In this document: positions 58,362-64,000 of the stretch, in pieces
How the letters are laid out: every line of letters starts with the position of its first letter
Numbering within the stretch: the first letter of the stretch is position 1
From: Procambarus clarkii
Taxonomy: Eukaryota; Arthropoda; Malacostraca; Decapoda; Cambaridae
NCBI RefSeq assembly: GCF_040958095.1
Contig: NC_091151.1
Coordinates: 7,198,509-7,262,508, forward strand
DNA length: 64,000 nucleotides
Reading direction: 5' to 3'
Made by a program: the position numbers and the translations under genes
The notes under the pieces: generated by a model
The model's input: only the letters and a program-made list of their open reading frames with translations
Databases searched by the model: none
What the model was told of the DNA's origin: nothing

Positions 58362-58823
58362 ACACTCTTCGCTGCTCTTCCAAAGAAAAAAAAAGTGGTA
58401 CGAAAAGCTCTCTTCAGAAAGAACTCACGCTGTTTCCTCAGATGGAATTAGAATGTAAGCTTATTCCTCATACAAATATAATATGTGATATTATTTTTTC
58501 TCAAAAGTATCAGACACCTGATCTAGATGAAATCCAAAACAATTAAAATATACCTTGTCATTTGAAATCTCGGTTAATTACAAGGTTAGTAATGCCTGTG
58601 TGAAAATTGGCCATAACACCAAAGATCCTCATCGAGTTGATTTGGCTTATTACACACTGGAGAATGGTGGCAAATCTTTACAAACTCACACTTACTATGA
58701 ACTTGAACCCCTTTTCCAATCTCTGATGTCTCTTATTTTTTATATTTTTTTTTTGAGGGGGGGGGGGAGGTATTTACAAAATTCCTTTCTCTAATGAGTT
58801 GACTGCTTACCATCGACATCCTC
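58362..58823. other. Region with ORF remnants, nothing identified
   Basis: A plus-strand stretch (about 58,562-58,740) reads SNACVKIGHNTKDPHRVDLA with coding-like composition but no start or domain. It ends in a T/G run. It may be the remains of a gene. Confidence 0.25.
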
Positions 58824-61493
58824 TTATTTATTTTCAACTATTCCTCCCCTTATAGTGTTTATATGTCTATCCTTTAGATTCTTTTTCTCTGTTAATGCCT
58901 CGACTTGTCGCCTGCCTTGAGTCTTATCTTTTGTCCTTTGTTTTGCGTCTTTTAAGTTCGTTTTATCTCTTTTTGATTTTGTTGTTTTCTCAACAGTTTC
59001 AGGCGAAGAAACTTTCTGGGAGGCGATTGCTTTTAAAATGCTGTCATCACCCAATACACTTTCGTACTTAACTTTTAGGTTTTTAAGGAACCACGATTTT
59101 TCTGCTTCCATATTAGCCTCGTGTAATAACGCAATCGATTTTAAATTCTTCTTTTCGTTATCGATAGACACTATTTGATTATTATCCTCATAGTTGCTTA
59201 TAGAATACGTACCATTTATCAGTGTTAATTTACTAATATTGTATAGAATTGGGAAAACGGGTGCTATTTCTATAGCTTCATTTATCATCGGTATGTTCAA
59301 TATTTCAGATAGCATATCTTTGTGGTTATACATTTCTCTTGAAAAATAAAGGTTTAATTGAATGGAACGCCGAAGAATATTATCGTTTATTACCGTGACA
59401 AGATTCTTATAGAACTGGGCGCAGAATATAAATTTGAAGATATGATTTGAAAGTGAAATAAATAATTGCATCATTTCAGATTTCGCCATTTCATTCTTGC
59501 AAAACATTTTTCTCATTGAGAGTTTTTCGAATGCTGATCTTAAATACTTATTGTTGCATGTCCCGGCCAAGTAAGCATCGAGCTGAGTAGTGACAGCTTG
59601 GATGATTAATGTGAATTTATTCATTTGAGTTTCTTCATATTCTATGGGGTCCACCGAAGTCTCATCATGGTTAATCATCGACAAATGCATTCTTGTCTCA
59701 CTTAATTCTGAAAGCATTTGTTTGTTGGAATCCTGGAGACTAGCATTTGTCTGTTGAATGGTCAACAGGTTAGAAGTTATTGTTTCATTTTCTTCTTGTA
59801 AGGTCTTAACATGTAAATCAATTTGTTGTTGTAAAGCCAGTATTTCATAAATATTATCAGAAGGGGACTTACGAATCACGTTCAAGATAATGTAATAAAA
59901 GCGTTGTACATTATTTGCATTCAAATCTTGCCTTATTTCCTTCTGGAATAATGTATATAGAATAGTAACGAAAGCATAAACTTTTATAACTTCCTCATTC
60001 GTTCCTTTATGATCTTTTTCCAGGTCAACAATTCGTTTGGTTATAATTTCTTTAACTAAAACTATTGATGCCACCGCGTCTATTAACAATTTAGCAACAT
60101 AATTAGGTTCGTCTAATTGACGTTTTAAATGATCATTTTCATTTACATAAGGTATTATTTGACGTTCGTGTTCATATACTGTTTCATCGATAATATTAGT
60201 TTTAAATTTGTCTAATATTTGATTAAATAAATTTCTTTCTTCCTCGTTAGTAAAAATATTAAGAATATTATTATTTTGGTGTAGATCATTATTATTAATA
60301 TAATTTAAACGGGAAATCCTATCTCTAATGTCCTTTTCACGTTCTTCGTGAATGTAGTTATCACGTTCGGTATTTAACTGATGAATGAACTTATTTATTA
60401 TTGCTTCAATTTGTGATTTTCCTGTTGCTTTCGATTCATTATCATTATTTAAAGGAAATATGCTTGAAAAACAATGAATTATATCGCTATTCGATAATGT
60501 AGGTTTTGTATAAAGTCGCTCTAATGTTTCAATATTATATTTATTTGCTTCATTTATATTCTTTACTAATGTATTATATTCGTCATACTTTATTTTTTTA
60601 GAATTTTCACAATCTAGTAGTTTTTGTTGGCATTCTTGAACATAATGGTTTTGGGATACTAATAAATTATTATATTCTTCTTTTTCTGATAGTTTATCAT
60701 CTTTGCATTTTTGTAGGGCTTGTTGGCATTCCAGAAATTGCATTTTCTGGATCCTTATATCGTTTTCACATGCAGCTAATTTTAGTTGGTATTCCTTAAG
60801 AGACATTAAATTTATATTTATTTTCATATATAATTCTTCTTGTTGTTGACGACTTATACTAGTATTATTTGAATTTATTAAATCGGTTAGTTTTTCTTTT
60901 TCATCAGCTAAGTCTTTTATTTGTTTGTCTTTGTCTTCGAAGATATGTTGAAATTGTCTGTCTTTCTCATCTAACATAAATGCATATTCTGTTTCATACT
61001 GTTTCTTTTCATCATCGTATTGGATTATAAGCTTCATTTGATTATCTTGAAGAGTTGAATTTTCCTTCTTTAAATTCTCTATTTCATTTTCTTGGTCTCC
61101 TAATTTCTTTGTAAGCTGCACAATAGTAAGTTCTAAATCTCTCACATTTGTATTTAAATCTGTTATTGTGGCATCTTGATATCCACATTTATTTTCTAAT
61201 TCACTTTTTTCATTCTCGCATTCATTACATTTTTTATTCAAATGAGCTATTGTTTGTTTTTGTTGATTCTGACTCTTAAGAGGATATGTTTCAGTTATTA
61301 ATTTAATATATCGATCAGAGATAGTAAACAAATGAAGCATTTTATTCAATAATAAAATTATTCTTTTATCATCATCATTCACAACAACAAAATTGTTAAT
61401 AAGAGTTTTTATGAATATACGTTCTCTCAAACCCGAGGAACCATTGTCTGGGAATGTTATAGTATTCAAGATTATTTTAACAATTTCACTCAT
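58824..61493 (-). CDS. Large coiled-coil protein (889 aa), intact
   Basis: An uninterrupted ATG-started ORF, the longest intact gene in the window. Residues ~1-75 are globular-helical. About 75-340 is a long coiled coil (e.g. LENKCGYQDATITDLNTNVR). A second coil lies near 560-640. The region around 650-810 is more hydrophobic and globular (SLSNHIFKFIFCAQFYKNLV). The last ~60 residues are very basic (Lys/Arg/Thr). No membrane segment or catalytic motif. A structural or scaffold role is inference. Its integrity contrasts with nearby broken genes. Confidence 0.7.
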   Translation of the reverse strand: MSEIVKIILNTITFPDNGSSGLRERIFIKTLINNFVVVNDDDKRIILLLNKMLHLFTISDRYIKLITETYPLKSQNQQKQTIAHLNKKCNECENEKSELENKCGYQDATITDLNTNVRDLELTIVQLTKKLGDQENEIENLKKENSTLQDNQMKLIIQYDDEKKQYETEYAFMLDEKDRQFQHIFEDKDKQIKDLADEKEKLTDLINSNNTSISRQQQEELYMKININLMSLKEYQLKLAACENDIRIQKMQFLECQQALQKCKDDKLSEKEEYNNLLVSQNHYVQECQQKLLDCENSKKIKYDEYNTLVKNINEANKYNIETLERLYTKPTLSNSDIIHCFSSIFPLNNDNESKATGKSQIEAIINKFIHQLNTERDNYIHEEREKDIRDRISRLNYINNNDLHQNNNILNIFTNEEERNLFNQILDKFKTNIIDETVYEHERQIIPYVNENDHLKRQLDEPNYVAKLLIDAVASIVLVKEIITKRIVDLEKDHKGTNEEVIKVYAFVTILYTLFQKEIRQDLNANNVQRFYYIILNVIRKSPSDNIYEILALQQQIDLHVKTLQEENETITSNLLTIQQTNASLQDSNKQMLSELSETRMHLSMINHDETSVDPIEYEETQMNKFTLIIQAVTTQLDAYLAGTCNNKYLRSAFEKLSMRKMFCKNEMAKSEMMQLFISLSNHIFKFIFCAQFYKNLVTVINDNILRRSIQLNLYFSREMYNHKDMLSEILNIPMINEAIEIAPVFPILYNISKLTLINGTYSISNYEDNNQIVSIDNEKKNLKSIALLHEANMEAEKSWFLKNLKVKYESVLGDDSILKAIASQKVSSPETVEKTTKSKRDKTNLKDAKQRTKDKTQGRRQVEALTEKKNLKDRHINTIRGGIVENK

Positions 61494-61658
61494 TTTTTTT
61501 AAATTATTGATTTAATATAATTCTACGATCAGGTGACAAAAATTAAGCAAGAAAAAGAAGGATGAGTGGGGCTTCATTTTCAAACAGGTAAAAGAAATTA
61601 TTTATTTATTTACCTGATTCTCATAGAAATTGTAGGGGACGATGATGGATTGAGAGAA

Positions 61659-62051
61659 TTAATTGGAGGAGGAGGAGGAGATGGTGGGTGTGTTGAGTAA
61701 GTAGGAGGAGATAGTGGTTTCGGAAAAGGAACTTTTTTGGATGCTCCATTCCCTTATACCCCTTCTCAACATAGAAATTTGTTTCTCCTGTTCTTTAAAC
61801 ATTTTATACAAAACTGACAAATTTTGTTGAATAATATGGTTTTCATGTTTCAGCTTATTAATATTCAGCAATAGTTGCTGTTGTGTTCTGGGTCCTGCTA
61901 ATTTCGGAGGCAATGGGTCCACTGGAACTGTAGCAGCGAAAGTGGATGTTCTGCTTAAGTCTAAAATGACTCCTGTGTTATAGGCACTGCCTGAGACACG
62001 TACTAAAGACCTTGACAATTGCATGTCATCAAATTCATATGGTGCAACCAT
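61659..62051 (-). CDS. Unknown protein, paralogue B
   Basis: ATG-started, 130 aa. The first ~55 residues (MVAPYEFDDMQLSRSLVRVS, VDPLPPKLAGPRTQQQ) match paralogue A at 57,446-56,652. The middle repeats of A are missing and a short coiled coil follows. The upstream DNA is also shared with A. The pair flanks the 889-aa gene and the F-box fragment. Confidence 0.5.
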   Translation of the reverse strand: MVAPYEFDDMQLSRSLVRVSGSAYNTGVILDLSRTSTFAATVPVDPLPPKLAGPRTQQQLLLNINKLKHENHIIQQNLSVLYKMFKEQEKQISMLRRGIREWSIQKSSFSETTISSYLLNTPTISSSSSN

Positions 62052-62499
62052 TATGAAAAACAGTATGTGCTCTCTTATTTTATATGATCAATTGTTATCC
62101 ACTTCCCTAGAAAGAAACTTCCAACAGAAAAAGGGTGGTTGTAGACCAGTTGATGGACAGATTGGTTGGGTGGTTGTAGATCAGTTGACAGACAAGTTGG
62201 TTGATTGGCTTGACTAGTTTGTGGAATGGTTGTTTGCTTCTTCAGTTCCGCCAGAGATTGAATAGTACTGCTTGTTTGTTCACTTTCACTGTCTAGAAAG
62301 TTATATCAAGAGGTAGTATGTAGTGTAGTGTGCTTGGATTGCGACTCTACCACTAATTAATCCATAAACTGTGTTCTGCTGCAGGCTACCTTAGTGACAC
62401 TTTTATACTACCTTAAAGACAAAAAAAATAAATAGAAATATCTATTTTGAAAGGATACACACACACACATTGGTATAACTAAACTACAACTTTTCCTCA

Positions 62500-62870
62500 T
62501 CTGAGATTATATCTGGGGAGAGGAATAATATTTCGTCAATAATAATTATAAGGTATTTATTATAGGAATAATAGGATTTGAAATTCATATATTTCCAGCC
62601 GGGTTGATAGATAGGATACATTATGTTATGTAAATGGTCTAAAATCATCCTTATTACTGTAGGTGTGGACATATTTTTGTATCCAACACAACTTTCTTGA
62701 CAATGATGTTTTCTAATTTCTTAGAAGAGTCTTGGGTATGAAGTATTTTCAATATGGTCTCCCTCAGCACCTTCAGCCACCAGCACATCTGTACGTTCAT
62801 TTCCATAAATTCAAACATGTTAGGCTTTGCAGTATTGCTCTCGAATCGTACATATCATATCATTATCACA
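62500..62870 (-). pseudogene. Second LINE 3' fragment, related to 35.8-36.3 kb
   Basis: Blocks GAAGAGTCTTGGGTATGAAG, ATATGGTCTCCCTCAGC and TCATTTCCATA parallel 36,075-36,170 of the large LINE, followed by TTAGGCTTTGCAGT...CTGCTCTCGAATCG-like sequence. The 3' tail (62,500-62,640) matches 35,757-35,890. A decayed, internally deleted copy. Confidence 0.75.
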
Positions 62871-62888
62871 CATCTAAAATATTCTTTA

Positions 62889-64000
62889 CTATGGTATAAT
62901 TGCTTTAATAGTATATTTTATCTCAGCTCTGCAAATTGGACATGTGGATATGTTTGATGCACATTTGAAACAAGTGCATATGTGATTACAAGATAAAAAC
63001 GTTAACTCACTCTCCTTCTCCATACAAATCTTACACTCAATCACTCTGTGTCTAATTGTACCTTCTGACTTTGGGAGAGCGGCAACTTGATCAGTTATTC
63101 TACCAAATAATGGTTGTGGGTTAGAATCACCAGACATTGGTGGGCTTGGGACAACATCAACTTCAGTCAATGTCAATTCATCAACTATTGTAGATTCTAC
63201 TTGCTGATTGGGGTAAGAAGCCAACTCAGTTCCATCAGACATTGGTTGGCTTGGGACAACATCAACTTCAGCCAATGCCAATTCCATTAAAGTTGTAGAT
63301 GATTCTACTTGTTGGTTTTGGTCAGAGGCCAACTCAGTTCCATCAGACATTGGTTGGCTTGGGACAACATCAACTTCAGCCAATGCCAATTCCATTAAAG
63401 TTGTAGATGATTCTACTTGTTGGTTTTGGTCAGAAGCCAACTCAGTTCCATCAGACATTGGTTGGCTTGGGACAACATCAACTTCAGCTAATGCCAATTC
63501 CATTAAAGTTGTAGATGATTCTACTTGTTGGTTTGTGTCAGAAGCCAACTCATTTCTATCAGTCATGGGTGGGCTTGGGACAACATCAACTTCAGCCAAT
63601 GCCAATTTATTTACTAGAAGTTTTCTAACTTCGTCTTCTATGTACTGTAAGACTGCTTCAATAAATGACGCAATGTCAAAGAAAGGTAACCCCTTCTCTT
63701 TGAGTTGATTATGATACGTTGTCATCACATGATCTTCCTGGAAACCCATTGAAATAAGGTGCTTAGTTATGTCTAGTTCCTTAATAAGTTTGTGTTGATC
63801 TTCATTGATATGGGTTATTGAAGGGTTTGTCTCATAAGATGGCCTTTCCCCTTGAACCTGAAAAAAAAAGTTAATGTTACAAATGGCTTTTATAAAGATT
63901 ACAATAATAATAGTCAACCTTCATTTCAAGTTACTTAGCTGACATACCTGATCAATGAATTCTTTTCCTTTCATCAAGAAGAGGAAGGTACACTCTGGGT
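62889..64000 (-). CDS. IAP-like gene, 3' exons (UBA-like, repeats, RING), runs off the window
   Basis: The last exon (63,857-62,889) is joined in phase to an exon reaching the window edge (64,000-63,948). Donor GTATGT and acceptor TTTTTTTTTCAG are perfect. The upstream exon ends CTFLFLMKGKEFIDQ, the typical end of a BIR domain. After a short linker comes a UBA-like segment (HLISMGFQEDHVMTTYHNQL), about four copies of a 36-residue unit with ALAEVDVVPSQPMSDGTELA, then a C-terminal RING (CKICMEKESELTFLSC, HICTCFKC, CPICR). BIR-UBA-RING with introns is host-type. The repeats are unusual for the family. It is a separate gene from the intronless IAP at 54.6-56 kb. Confidence 0.8.

Overview
The window looks like decapod crustacean genomic DNA, probably crayfish-like. 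It carries the remains of a large double-stranded DNA virus inside ordinary host repeats. Host signs are spliced exons with GT/AG borders (51.1-51.6 kb and 62.9-64.0 kb), a tRNA-derived SINE, degraded non-LTR retrotransposons, fold-back and TTAA-type elements, many micro- and minisatellites, and a 500-N scaffold gap at 47,563-48,062. Viral signs are closely packed, intronless, AT-rich ORFs, some overlapping, that encode divergent versions of proteins typical of large DNA viruses.

Layout. 1-9.6 kb: host repeats, namely two copies of a fold-back element, LINE reverse transcriptase fragments, a SINE and a 1,600-bp unit repeated twice plus a partial third copy. 9.6-13.5 kb: a mucin-like membrane glycoprotein gene with about 25 Thr-rich repeats. 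Its 5' part is also present, inverted, at 38.7-39.2 kb. 13.7-33.9 kb is viral block 1. It holds an RPB3-like RNA polymerase subunit, small and unknown ORFs, a D5-type primase-helicase broken into three frames, a Cys-rich signal-anchored protein with weak PIF-3 resemblance, a Fic protein, a long low-complexity gene, a membrane protein with a methyltransferase-like C-terminus, an F-box gene and a membrane-anchored repeat protein. 34.2-47.4 kb: a dead S-adenosylmethionine synthetase copy, a dead non-LTR element, several kilobases of minisatellite, a retroelement gag-like ORF and a decayed dUTPase. 48.1-62.1 kb is viral block 2. It holds a decayed RPB2, a 180-aa ORF, a BIR-BIR-RING IAP, an 889-aa coiled-coil protein and two paralogous ORFs. 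A host two-exon gene and a TTAA-type element interrupt it. 62.5-64 kb: a LINE fragment and the 3' exons of a RING-type IAP gene of host structure.

Together the viral genes suggest a virus with its own cellular-type RNA polymerase, a primase-helicase, and functions aimed at host cell death, ubiquitination and AMPylation. The mix of intact ORFs (RPB3-like, Fic, 889 aa, 388 aa, 222 aa, 180 aa) and genes broken by one or two substitutions points to a fairly young, non-functional insertion. The virus family cannot be fixed from this window: the polymerase and D5 genes favour a nucleocytoplasmic large DNA virus relative, while the possible PIF-3 would point to arthropod nuclear large DNA viruses.
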